A stretch of 64,000 nucleotides of DNA from Arthrobacter sp. cf158 (GTDB taxonomy: Bacteria > Actinomycetota > Actinomycetes > Actinomycetales > Micrococcaceae), in NCBI RefSeq assembly GCF_900106835.1, contig NZ_FNNR01000003.1, forward strand, positions 444,381 through 508,380, written 5' to 3'. Position 1 is the first letter of the stretch. Each line of letters begins with the position of its first letter. The translations under genes and the position numbers were made by a program. Below, piece after piece: positions 36,567 to 44,585 of this stretch. The notes under the pieces are model-generated. The model made no database searches. It was not told where the DNA came from and saw only the letters and a program-made list of their open reading frames with translations.

Positions 36567-38315
36567 CTAGCGGCGGGGGATATTGCGCAGGTTGCTGCGT
36601 GCCATGCTGACAGCTTCGCCGGCCCCCCGGTTCAGGACCACTTTTGACATGGCAGTGGCAAAACCGATCACCTGCGACCCGGAGATTTTTGGCGGAATGG
36701 ACAGTGCATTGGGGTCCGTTATGAGTTCCACCAACGACGGACCGGGGTGTGCAAATGCTTCCCTGTACGCGGCCTCAATGTCCGCAGGATCGGTGACCCG
36801 CACGGCATGGAAGCCAAGCGCCTTGGCCACCGCGGCATAGTTGGCATCCGGCACGTCAACTCCGAAGTCCGGGAGCCCGTCCACCAACATTTCGAGCTTG
36901 ACCATGCCCAGCGTGGAGTTGTTGAACACCACCACATTCACCGGCAGCTTATGTGCGGCGACTGTGACGAGCTCACCGAGCAGCATGGACAGGCCACCGT
37001 CCCCGGAAACGGACACCACTTGGCGCCCCGGGTAGGCCACCTGCGCGCCGATCGCGTGGGGCAAGGCGTTGGCCATGGAGCCGTGCAGGAAGGATCCGAT
37101 CAGCCGACGGGTGCCCAGCGGGTTGATGTAGCGTGCGGTCCAGACGTTGCACATGCCGGTGTCCGCGGTGAAGATGGCATCCTCGGCCGCCACTTGGTCC
37201 AGCAGCGAGGCAGCATACTCCGGGTGGATCGGCTGCTTCTTCTCCACCTTGCGCGTATAGGCACCTACGGCTTTGTTCATCAAGCGATCATGCTTTTTGA
37301 GCATTTGATCCAGGAACCGGCGGCTTTTCTTTGCTTGCACCAGGGGCAGGAGAGCCTTCAGGGTAGGCAGGACGTCCCCATGAACGGCAATGTCGACGTC
37401 GGTGCGGCGCCCCAGCCGCTGGGCAGCCCGGTCCACCTGGGCCGTCCGGGTGTCCGGGAGGAACTGGTCATACGGGAAATCGGTGCCCAGCAGAATCAGC
37501 AAATCCGCGTCTTCGATGCCTTCGGCCGCAGCGCCATAGCCGAGCAGCCCCGTCATGCCGATGTCGAAGGGATTGTTGTACTGGACGAAGTCCTTGCCGC
37601 GCAGGGAGTGACCAATGGGGGCGTTGACCAGTTCGGCCAGCGCCATCAGTTCAGCGTGCGCGCCCTCAACTCCGGCGCCAGCAAAGATGGCAACCTTGCC
37701 GGCGTCGTTAATCGCTCCGGCAAGTTCCTGGACGCTGACCGGGTCCGGTACCAGGCTCGCGGGCCGGAATGTGGCGGGGAGGGGCGTGGGCGCCGTGGCC
37801 TCGAGGCCTGCGATATCGCCGGGCAGGGTCACCACTGCTACTCCCCGCAGGCCCACAGCGTTCTGAATGGCACTGTGCATCACGCGGGGCGCTTGCTCGG
37901 CGGTGCTGACCAGCTCCGAGTAAACGGAGCATTCATTGAACAGCCGGTCCGGATGCGTCTCCTGAAAGAAGCCACTCCCAATCTGCTTGCTGGGGATGTG
38001 CGAGGCGATGGCAAGCACCGGGGCGCCAGTACGGTTGGCGTCGTACAGCCCGTTGATCAGGTGCAGGTTGCCGGGGCCGCACGACCCGGCGCAGACCGCC
38101 AGCCTGCCGGTCAATTGCGCCTCCGCAGCCGCAGCAAAAGCTGCCGCTTCCTCATGGCGGACGTGGATCCAGTCGATGCCGCCCTTGCTGGAACCTCCTG
38201 TTTGACGGACGGCGTCCACGATTGGGTTAAGGCTGTCGCCTACGATTCCGTAAATCCGCTGCACGCCGGCAGCCTGGAGTTGTTCAATGAGCTGGGTGGC
38301 AAGTTCTTTGGCCAT
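36567..38315 (-). CDS. poxB: Pyruvate dehydrogenase (quinone)/pyruvate oxidase
   Basis: The 582-residue ThDP enzyme has IYGIVGDSLNPIVDA, the conserved Glu in VRHEEAAAFAA, GSCGPGNLHLINGLYDA, and the ThDP/Mg site GDGGLSMLLGE with NNSTLG. The central FAD-binding domain carries the LLGTDFPYDQF segment. The C-terminal membrane-binding helix region is reduced to the tail SKVVLNRGAGEAVSMARSNL. The reaction is oxidative decarboxylation of pyruvate to acetate and CO2 with electrons to quinone. It is convergent with the UvrA-like gene (one base between stops) and divergent from the LigD-like gene. Confidence 0.9.
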   Translation of the reverse strand: MAKELATQLIEQLQAAGVQRIYGIVGDSLNPIVDAVRQTGGSSKGGIDWIHVRHEEAAAFAAAAEAQLTGRLAVCAGSCGPGNLHLINGLYDANRTGAPVLAIASHIPSKQIGSGFFQETHPDRLFNECSVYSELVSTAEQAPRVMHSAIQNAVGLRGVAVVTLPGDIAGLEATAPTPLPATFRPASLVPDPVSVQELAGAINDAGKVAIFAGAGVEGAHAELMALAELVNAPIGHSLRGKDFVQYNNPFDIGMTGLLGYGAAAEGIEDADLLILLGTDFPYDQFLPDTRTAQVDRAAQRLGRRTDVDIAVHGDVLPTLKALLPLVQAKKSRRFLDQMLKKHDRLMNKAVGAYTRKVEKKQPIHPEYAASLLDQVAAEDAIFTADTGMCNVWTARYINPLGTRRLIGSFLHGSMANALPHAIGAQVAYPGRQVVSVSGDGGLSMLLGELVTVAAHKLPVNVVVFNNSTLGMVKLEMLVDGLPDFGVDVPDANYAAVAKALGFHAVRVTDPADIEAAYREAFAHPGPSLVELITDPNALSIPPKISGSQVIGFATAMSKVVLNRGAGEAVSMARSNLRNIPRR

Positions 38316-38441
38316 AGTGTGCAGACTCCCTCAGTTGTGGCGGTGGGCTGACATGGCCAAATATAGTCCGCCCGGCTTTGCTCCAGCTGGGTGGCCTGAG
38401 AGCTGTGGCGAATCAACACCTTGCTTGCTAGCGTGGCCCGC

Positions 38442-39686
38442 ATGAGCCCCTCCAAGACCCCGGCGGAGATTCTGGACATCGGCGGTGCCGAAGTTCGCAT
38501 TTCCAATCCTGACAAGGTGGTATTCCCCGAGCCCGGGCTGACAAAGCTCGATGTTGTTCGCTATTACCTGGCAGTCGCCGACGGCGCCCTACGCGGGGCA
38601 GGCGGCCGGCCCATGGTGCTCAAACGCTTTCCCAAAGGCATCGACGCGGAGCCGTTCTTTCAAAAACGCGTGCCGGAAAACCATCCGGAGTTCATCGATA
38701 CGGCAACATTGCACTACTCCTCCGGGACCTCCGCAGAAGAGACAGTCATCCGCGATGCTGCGGGCTTGGCGTGGGTAGTGAATCTTGGTTGCCTGGACCT
38801 GAATCCGCATCCTGTTCGCGCCGAAGACCTCGACCATCCGGACGAACTCCGGGTGGACCTGGACCCCATGCCCGGTGTCGACTGGTCGCAAATCGTCGAT
38901 ACGGCGTACGTGGCACAAGAAGTACTGGACGACGTCGGCCTGGTGGGGTGGGCCAAAACCTCGGGCTCGCGGGGCCTCCATATCCTGGTGCGAATTGCGC
39001 CACGATGGTCCTACCGCGACGTCCGGCTTGCCGCTGAAACCCTGGCCCGCGAAGTTGAGAACCGGGCCCCGGGCCTCGCCACCGCCCGGTGGTGGAAGGA
39101 GGAGCGGGGCGAAAGCGTCTTTGTCGATTTCAACCAGAACGCCAAGGACCGTACCGTGGCCTCGGCCTACTCCGTTCGGTCCAGGCCCGACGCCAGGGTC
39201 TCAACCCCGCTCACGTGGGACGAAGTGCGCTCCGCCCGACCGGAGCAGTTCACGGTACTCAGCGTGCCCCAAAGGTTCGCAGAGAAGGGCGATCCCCACG
39301 CAGGCATCGACGACACAGCGGGTTCCCTCGAGGGCTTGCTCGCCTTGGCTGCCCAGCTGGGACCCGCAGAGAAGGCTCCGCGGTCAGGGGACGGATCCGG
39401 ACGACGTGTGTCCACGATGCCGTTGATCGAGGTGGCCCGGACCAAGACCAAACCCGAAGCCCTCGCAGCCTTTGATGAATGGAAGGCGCAGCACGCGGAG
39501 CTGGTGTCAGCCTTGCACCCGGCCGACGTACTGGTTGACGGCATGCGCGGGTCCAGTTCGCTCTGGTACAGGGTTCGGGTGAACCTCCAGCATATTCCCG
39601 ACGATCAGCGCCCGCCGCAAGAAGACCTCATTGCCAACTACGACCCCTGGGCGGGCAAGGAATGGCCGGGACGGCCCAGCGCCTGA
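38442..39686 (+). CDS. Stand-alone LigD-type polymerase (NHEJ primase-polymerase) domain protein
   Basis: From the ATG at 38442 the product has 414 residues. Residues ~1-300 match the archaeo-eukaryotic primase-like PolDom of LigD: ISNPDKVVFPEPGLTKLDVVRYYL, metal-binding LRVDLDPMPGV, the SGSRGLHILVRI segment with catalytic His, and WWKEERGESVFVDFNQNAKDRT. The ligase and phosphoesterase domains are absent. The C-terminal ~110 residues are an extra region with EWKAQHAELVSALHPADVLVDGMRGSSSLWYRVR. Such proteins insert NTPs or dNTPs at DNA ends. No ku or ligD gene is in the window. Confidence 0.87.
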   Translation: MSPSKTPAEILDIGGAEVRISNPDKVVFPEPGLTKLDVVRYYLAVADGALRGAGGRPMVLKRFPKGIDAEPFFQKRVPENHPEFIDTATLHYSSGTSAEETVIRDAAGLAWVVNLGCLDLNPHPVRAEDLDHPDELRVDLDPMPGVDWSQIVDTAYVAQEVLDDVGLVGWAKTSGSRGLHILVRIAPRWSYRDVRLAAETLAREVENRAPGLATARWWKEERGESVFVDFNQNAKDRTVASAYSVRSRPDARVSTPLTWDEVRSARPEQFTVLSVPQRFAEKGDPHAGIDDTAGSLEGLLALAAQLGPAEKAPRSGDGSGRRVSTMPLIEVARTKTKPEALAAFDEWKAQHAELVSALHPADVLVDGMRGSSSLWYRVRVNLQHIPDDQRPPQEDLIANYDPWAGKEWPGRPSA

Positions 39687-39802
39687 GAACGCACCTCCAC
39701 CGGCAGGTTTTGCACGTGGGGCCTCATCTGGCGCACTGCAAGGCGTGGCGGTAGCTTGGGATTACTTTTCCACAAGCAGCCGAGGTTCCGGAGGCACTGC
39801 CG

Positions 39803-41077
39803 ATGCAAGGCTTGTCCACGTCACTGGTACTGATCGCAGCCTTGGCCGTTGTGGCACCCATCATCACCCGGCTCCTTGACCCCTTGGTCAAAGTGCCGAT
39901 AGTGGTCTTCGAGATTGTCCTGGGGATCCTGCTCGGCCCCAGCCTGTTGGGGTGGATCCAATCCACCCCGTTCACGGATACCCTGGCCGACTTCGGCTTG
40001 GCCATGCTGTTCTTCGTAGCAGGCAACGAGATCGACTTTGCCGCAATCCGGGGCCGTCCCATTAGCCGCGCCTCTGCCGGCTGGATTATCTCGCTGGCAG
40101 CGGGCATCGGCGCTGGCTTCGTCCTGGCGCCTGCACCTGAGGCCGCAGTGATCATCGGCGTCGCCTTGTGCTCCACCGCACTGGGCACATTGCTCCCCAT
40201 CATCCGCGACGCCGGCGAGATAAAGTCACCCATCGGCATCACGGTGGCGGCCTTGGGGGCGGTGGGCGAGTTCGGGCCGCTCATCGCCATCTCACTCTTC
40301 CTCAGCGGCAAGCAATTGGGGGTGGCGTCGGCAGTGCTCCTGGGATTCGTCCTGTTGACCGGAGTTGCCATCTTCCTGGCCTCACGCTCCCGGCACACCC
40401 TGTTTCATGCGCAGGTCACCAGGACGCTCCACACCAGCAGCCAATTCGCCATGCGGTCCATCATGTTGATCCTGAGCACACTGGTTGTCCTGAGCATGGT
40501 GCTGGGGTTGGACATGCTTCTGGGCGCTTTCGCGGCCGGTGTGCTGTGGAAAGTCACCATCGCCCGCGCGCCCCAGGAAGATCGGAGGGTCATTGAGACC
40601 AAGATCGACGCCGTCGCTTTCGGTTTCTTGGTGCCGGTGTTCTTCATCGATACCGGCATCGACTTCCATTTGGGCGCCCTCACGTCCAACCCGGCAACCC
40701 TCGCCTTGCTCCCCCTGTTCCTTGTGATGCTGCTGGTCATCCGCGGCCTGCCGTCGCTGTTGGCGGCCCCTTCCGGCTCCACCCGGTCCGATAAGCGCGC
40801 CCTGTTGCTCTTCGGCGCGACCGGGCTGCCAATCATCGTCGCGGTGACGGCCATTGGCCAGGACCACGGCTTCATCACCAGCGGCATCGCCTCCGCCTTG
40901 GTTGGGGCCGGAATGCTCTCGGTGCTGCTGTTTCCGCTGCTGGCGCTTCGCCAATTGCAGCGCAACGGGAGGCCCGCAACAAGCAATGACTTCCCCGCGG
41001 GCAGCAGTCCACACCGAACGGAACAAGCGTCCGACGGCGGCCTCCCGCCGTCGGACCCTTCTCCCACCGGTGCGTAG
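39803..41077 (+). CDS. CPA2-family cation:proton antiporter (Kef-like)
   Basis: The 424-residue protein has about 12 membrane spans and the Na+/H+ exchanger domain, including PIVVFEIVLGILLGPSLLGW, LADFGLAMLFFVAGNEID, an unwound-helix region ALCSTALGTLLPII, and FLVPVFFIDTGIDF. The acidic residues in FVAGNEID and FIDTGIDF are of the kind that couple proton and cation movement. There is no RCK/TrkA domain. The C-terminus is a ~40-residue hydrophilic Pro/Ser tail. It stands alone after the LigD-like gene. Ion specificity (K+ or Na+) is not readable. Confidence 0.87.
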   Translation: MQGLSTSLVLIAALAVVAPIITRLLDPLVKVPIVVFEIVLGILLGPSLLGWIQSTPFTDTLADFGLAMLFFVAGNEIDFAAIRGRPISRASAGWIISLAAGIGAGFVLAPAPEAAVIIGVALCSTALGTLLPIIRDAGEIKSPIGITVAALGAVGEFGPLIAISLFLSGKQLGVASAVLLGFVLLTGVAIFLASRSRHTLFHAQVTRTLHTSSQFAMRSIMLILSTLVVLSMVLGLDMLLGAFAAGVLWKVTIARAPQEDRRVIETKIDAVAFGFLVPVFFIDTGIDFHLGALTSNPATLALLPLFLVMLLVIRGLPSLLAAPSGSTRSDKRALLLFGATGLPIIVAVTAIGQDHGFITSGIASALVGAGMLSVLLFPLLALRQLQRNGRPATSNDFPAGSSPHRTEQASDGGLPPSDPSPTGA

Positions 41078-41181
41078 CGCCAGGTTGGTCCCGCTTTGCA
41101 GACGGGTCACCGCATGCTTAGGGTGGAAACCATAAGCTTCCTTAGCTTTTATGGCCACACCTCGACACCAGGAGGACCACC

Positions 41182-42075
41182 ATGACCGATCAGTACACGT
41201 TCAGAAACCCCGTCACCGCCTACGAGCAGATCTCGCCTCCGAAGCAACACCAACCCGAGCCCGGGCTCGACGCGGATCTGACACCCACGGCAGACCTCGG
41301 CGAAGACAGCTACCGCGGTACCGGGCGCCTCGAAGGACGAAAGGCGATCGTCACCGGAGCGGACTCGGGAATCGGCGCAGCCACGGCAATCGCCTTCGCC
41401 CGCGAAGGGGCGGACGTGGTCCTTTCCTACCTTCCGGAAGAGGAAGAGGACGCAGACCGCATAGCCGGCATCATCGAAGCCGCAGGCCGCAAAGCCGTCA
41501 GGGTCCCGGGCGACCTTAAAGACTCCGCCATGTGCCGGAAAGTGGTGGACACCGCCGTCGAAATCCTGGGCGGTGTGGACATTCTGGTCAACAACGCCGG
41601 GAAGCAGGTGGCGCAGGAAAACCTTGCCGACATCACCGACGAACAGTTCGACCACACGCAGAAGACCAACGTGTATGCGATGTTCTGGCTGACCAAGGCC
41701 GCCCTCCCCCATCTGCCGGCCGGATCCACCATCATCAACACCACGTCCATTCAGGCTTACAACCCATCACCAACACTGGTGGATTACGCCACCACCAAGG
41801 CCAGCATCAACAACTTCACCAAAGGTTTGGCCCAGCAGTTGGCGCCCCAGGGCATCAGGGTGAACGCAGTCGCGCCCGGGCCGATCTGGACCCCACTGCA
41901 GGTCAGCAGCGGGCAGCCCAAGGAGGCGTTGCCGGAGTTCGGGCACTCCACTCCCCTTGGCCGGGCCGGTCAGCCTGCCGAGTTGGCGCCGGCATATGTA
42001 TTCCTTGCCTCGCCGGAATCCAGCTATGTGGTGGGAGAAACCTTGAACGTGAACGGCGGCAGCCCCACGCCGTAG
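41182..42075 (+). CDS. SDR family oxidoreductase (YhdF/YghA-like stress type)
   Basis: At 297 residues it has a ~50-residue N-terminal extension before the Rossmann domain, as in the YhdF/YghA group. The cofactor motif is VTGADSGIGAATA, the structural NNAGKQ follows, and the active site is Ser in NTTSIQAY with Tyr/Lys in YATTKAS. The C-terminal SSYVVGETLNVNGGSP is typical. NADP(H)-dependent reduction of an unknown carbonyl is expected, and many relatives are general-stress genes. AGGAGG precedes the ATG. An imperfect hairpin CCATAAGCT...AGCTTTTATGG (41130-41154) lies upstream. Confidence 0.9.
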   Translation: MTDQYTFRNPVTAYEQISPPKQHQPEPGLDADLTPTADLGEDSYRGTGRLEGRKAIVTGADSGIGAATAIAFAREGADVVLSYLPEEEEDADRIAGIIEAAGRKAVRVPGDLKDSAMCRKVVDTAVEILGGVDILVNNAGKQVAQENLADITDEQFDHTQKTNVYAMFWLTKAALPHLPAGSTIINTTSIQAYNPSPTLVDYATTKASINNFTKGLAQQLAPQGIRVNAVAPGPIWTPLQVSSGQPKEALPEFGHSTPLGRAGQPAELAPAYVFLASPESSYVVGETLNVNGGSPTP

Positions 42076-42088
42076 CCAGCGCGGTTTG

Positions 42089-42127
42089 CCTGGGCGCCAG
42101 TGGCACAGCGGACCACTGGCGCCCAGG
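42089..42127. terminator. Bidirectional hairpin between convergent genes
   Basis: A perfect 15-bp stem (CCTGGGCGCCAGTGG at 42089-42103, complement at 42113-42127) closes a 9-base loop between the convergent SDR and sulfide:quinone oxidoreductase genes. There is no T-run, but position and strength suggest it limits read-through in both directions. Confidence 0.65.
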
Positions 42128-42156
42128 GCTCTGCGGCTAGGACCAGCCCCTGCCGG

Positions 42157-43353
42157 CTAGGCCCGGCCGCGGAGGATCATGCGCCAATAAACCTGCGGGA
42201 ACATCCACCGGTCCACCCACCAGGAAAGCCGGCTTTCCTTCCACGTCTGCACCTTGGGAACGGTTGGCATGAGCCTGTATGTGTCGTCGAACTCAGCAAA
42301 AACCACGGTGTTGCGCGAAACAGTGAAGGGGCACACAGAGTAACCGTCATACGCCTGCGTGAGCTGCCCACCCTTGCGGGCCGCCACCAGGTTTTTGGCG
42401 AGGACCTTGGTCTGCTTGCGCAGCGCCCCGCCGGACTTGGAGTTGTTGGTGCCCGCAGCGTCACCAAGGGACCAGACATTGGGAAGCCGGACGTGCCGGA
42501 GTGTCTGCGAGTCAACCTCCACGAAACCGCCATCATCTCCGACGGCAGCCAGATCCGTGTCTTTGAGCCAGTCCGGCGCACTCTGGGGCGGGACGGCATT
42601 GAGAACGTCGTAGCCAAGGTTCTCTGTGGTGTTCGCCGCGTGGTCACGGATGGTCGCCACACGGTTGACGGGATCGACTCCCACCAGTTCGCTGTTGGTT
42701 CGAAGCTCGATGCCATACTCCGCAATCTTGCGTTCAAGCTCCCGATCAATCACGGGAATGCCGAACACGGTGGGATATGGCTGGACCATCACCACCCTGA
42801 TCCGGTCAAGAACTCCCTGTTCTTTCCAGTAGTCGCACGCCAAGTACATCGGCTTCTGGGCGGCACCCCCGCACTTGATGGGCCCGGCAGGCATCGTAAA
42901 GATCACCGTTCCGGACTGCAGACTGCTCAGGAGGGTCCAGGCTTTCGGGGCAAGCTCAAACTCGTAGTGCGAGGCGCCGTAGGGCGAATGCACCGCCTCA
43001 GCCAGCCCGGGTATGGCATCCCAGTTGTATTGCAGCCCCGGACACAGCACCAGATGGTCATAGGACACGGTGGCGCCGGAGCTGAGGCTGACGGTGTTGG
43101 CGCTTGCCTTCACGCCATCCACCGCATCCTTGATCAGGGCAACGCCCTTGGGCATGACCGACCGCTGGCTGCGGACGGCTTCTTTGACCTCAGCCCGGCC
43201 GCCTGCAATATGGGAAAACAACGGCTGGTAGAGATGGTACTCCTTGGGTTCAATGACGGCGATGCCTTTAACCCCGTAACGTGTCAAACGCGCCGCCAGC
43301 GACACTCCTGCATTGCCGCCGCCGACGATCACAACCTCAAAGTACCCGGCCAC
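42157..43353 (-). CDS. Sulfide:quinone oxidoreductase, type II-like
   Basis: The 398-residue flavoprotein has VVIVGGGNAGVSLAARL for FAD, HLYQPLFSHIAGG, then PIKCGGAAQKPMYLACDYW with the first redox Cys. The second Cys is in GYSVCPFTVSRNTVVFAEFD. These two segments are characteristic of the SQR/SQRDL branch rather than NDH-2. The C-terminus ends in an amphipathic membrane-binding region (RWMFPQVYWRMILRG). It would oxidise sulfide to a persulfide or polysulfide and pass electrons to the quinone pool. The TUDOR-domain gene is 4 bp upstream, so the two form an operon. Confidence 0.87.
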   Translation of the reverse strand: MAGYFEVVIVGGGNAGVSLAARLTRYGVKGIAVIEPKEYHLYQPLFSHIAGGRAEVKEAVRSQRSVMPKGVALIKDAVDGVKASANTVSLSSGATVSYDHLVLCPGLQYNWDAIPGLAEAVHSPYGASHYEFELAPKAWTLLSSLQSGTVIFTMPAGPIKCGGAAQKPMYLACDYWKEQGVLDRIRVVMVQPYPTVFGIPVIDRELERKIAEYGIELRTNSELVGVDPVNRVATIRDHAANTTENLGYDVLNAVPPQSAPDWLKDTDLAAVGDDGGFVEVDSQTLRHVRLPNVWSLGDAAGTNNSKSGGALRKQTKVLAKNLVAARKGGQLTQAYDGYSVCPFTVSRNTVVFAEFDDTYRLMPTVPKVQTWKESRLSWWVDRWMFPQVYWRMILRGRA

Positions 43354-43357
43354 GGCG

Positions 43358-43564
43358 TTATTTCTTCTCAGTCAGCGCAGAGCCCTTGTGCGCCGCCTTG
43401 GCACCTGTTTTCTCCGATTCCACAACATATTGCGGCTCGGCCTCGCTGGCTCGATGCAGGGCGCCATCCAACTCGAAGTCGCTGGTCTTCCTCTCCACAA
43501 TCTTTCCGTGGGTCTTGCCCTGGGAGGTATTCCACTCCACCCGTGTTCCCTTGCTCAGTGCCAT
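43358..43564 (-). CDS. Hypervirulence-associated TUDOR domain protein (DUF2945)
   Basis: The 68-residue protein starts at the ATG at 43564 behind AGGAG (MALSKGTRVEWNTSQGKTHG). The whole length fits the HVA_TUDOR/DUF2945 family: a small beta barrel with RVEWNTSQG, GKIVERKTSDFEL, PQYVVESEKTG and a basic end AAHKGSALTEKK. The role is unknown, and a nucleic-acid or protein-peptide binding role is suggested only by the fold. A longer open frame upstream is antisense to the divergent gene and is not used. It probably forms an operon with the SQR gene. Confidence 0.82.
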   Translation of the reverse strand: MALSKGTRVEWNTSQGKTHGKIVERKTSDFELDGALHRASEAEPQYVVESEKTGAKAAHKGSALTEKK

Positions 43565-43742
43565 GCCCGCTCCTGGTGTGGTGTGGTGTAGGCGCCCGTC
43601 GTTGGCGTCCTCGACAATAGTAAGCATCATGATCATTTTCGCGGTACCCCTCGCAATCGATGCCAGGAGCCCCTTCCTGCGAGTGTTCCACGTGCCATAG
43701 TCTGGGCGGGCCAGGACCGAGGTACGTGGAAGGGACCACCCC

Positions 43743-44555
43743 ATGCTGATCTGTGCAACCTGCGCTGTTGAGCGGGAGGAACCAGTCCCCAGGCTCTGCC
43801 CCATCTGCACTGACGAGCGGCAATACGTACCCGACGACGGCCAGAAATGGCTGACCTTGGACGAACTCCAGCAGGCCGGCCAGCAGCTCGCGTTCAAGGA
43901 GAACGAGCCGGGACTTTTCGGGATAAGAAGCGAGCCGAAGGTCGGAATTGGCCAGACAACCCAGTTGGTGGTGACACCACAAGGATCCTTGCTGTGGGAT
44001 CCGCTGGGCTACGTCGATGACCAGGCTGTGAAGACGGTACTCGGGCATGGTCCGGTCCTGGCGATCGCAGCGAGCCATCCCCATATGTTTGGAGTACAGG
44101 TGGAGTGGTCACATCGGCTCGGAGGCATCCCCGTATTTGTTGCGGGTGCAGACCGCGTGTGGCTGGGCCGCGATGACACGCACATCACCTACTGGTCCCA
44201 CAAGGTGGCCCTCACCGAAGGCCTAACACTGCATCAGACCGGCGGCCACTTCCCCGGCAGCGCGGTGGTGCATTGGTCTGCCGGCGCCGAAGGCAAAGGC
44301 GTGCTGCTGACCGGTGACACCGTATTTCCCAATCCTGACCGCCGCTCCGTCGCCTTCATGCGCAGCTATCCGAATCACCTCCCGTTGTCCGGGGCGGTGG
44401 CTTTGCGGGTGGCGGCCCACCTGGGAGATCTCCAGTTTGACCGGATCTACGGCAACTTCAACAATGTCATCTACTCCGACGCCAAGACTGTCCTGAACGA
44501 TTCCGCCCAGAGGCACGCCGCGTGGGCACGCGGGGACTTCGACCACTTGACCTGA
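43743..44555 (+). CDS. MBL-fold metallo-hydrolase-like protein with N-terminal zinc ribbon
   Basis: The 270-residue protein starts with two CxxC pairs (CATC and CPIC, about residues 5-8 and 19-22), forming a probable zinc ribbon. A metallo-beta-lactamase-like core follows: AASHPHMFGVQVEWS, the strand-loop TGGHFPGSAVVHW and LLTGDTVFPNPDRR. In place of the usual HxHxDH there is HPHMFG, so the Asp and last His are missing. Only GGH and TGD keep the metal-ligand pattern. It may have altered metal binding or be a non-hydrolytic relative. It is divergent from the SQR/TUDOR pair. Confidence 0.75.
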   Translation: MLICATCAVEREEPVPRLCPICTDERQYVPDDGQKWLTLDELQQAGQQLAFKENEPGLFGIRSEPKVGIGQTTQLVVTPQGSLLWDPLGYVDDQAVKTVLGHGPVLAIAASHPHMFGVQVEWSHRLGGIPVFVAGADRVWLGRDDTHITYWSHKVALTEGLTLHQTGGHFPGSAVVHWSAGAEGKGVLLTGDTVFPNPDRRSVAFMRSYPNHLPLSGAVALRVAAHLGDLQFDRIYGNFNNVIYSDAKTVLNDSAQRHAAWARGDFDHLT

Positions 44556-44585
44556 GCGAAAACGGGAACCCGGCCACTCGGGACC

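Noticed and set aside
36747..38351. 534-codon plus-strand open frame opposite poxB
   Set aside because: It is entirely antisense to a gene with a full ThDP enzyme sequence, has no ribosome binding site and no recognisable domain.
42100..43620. 506-codon plus-strand open frame opposite the sulfide:quinone oxidoreductase gene
   Set aside because: It runs antisense through two real genes and begins inside the hairpin between convergent genes. It has no domain.
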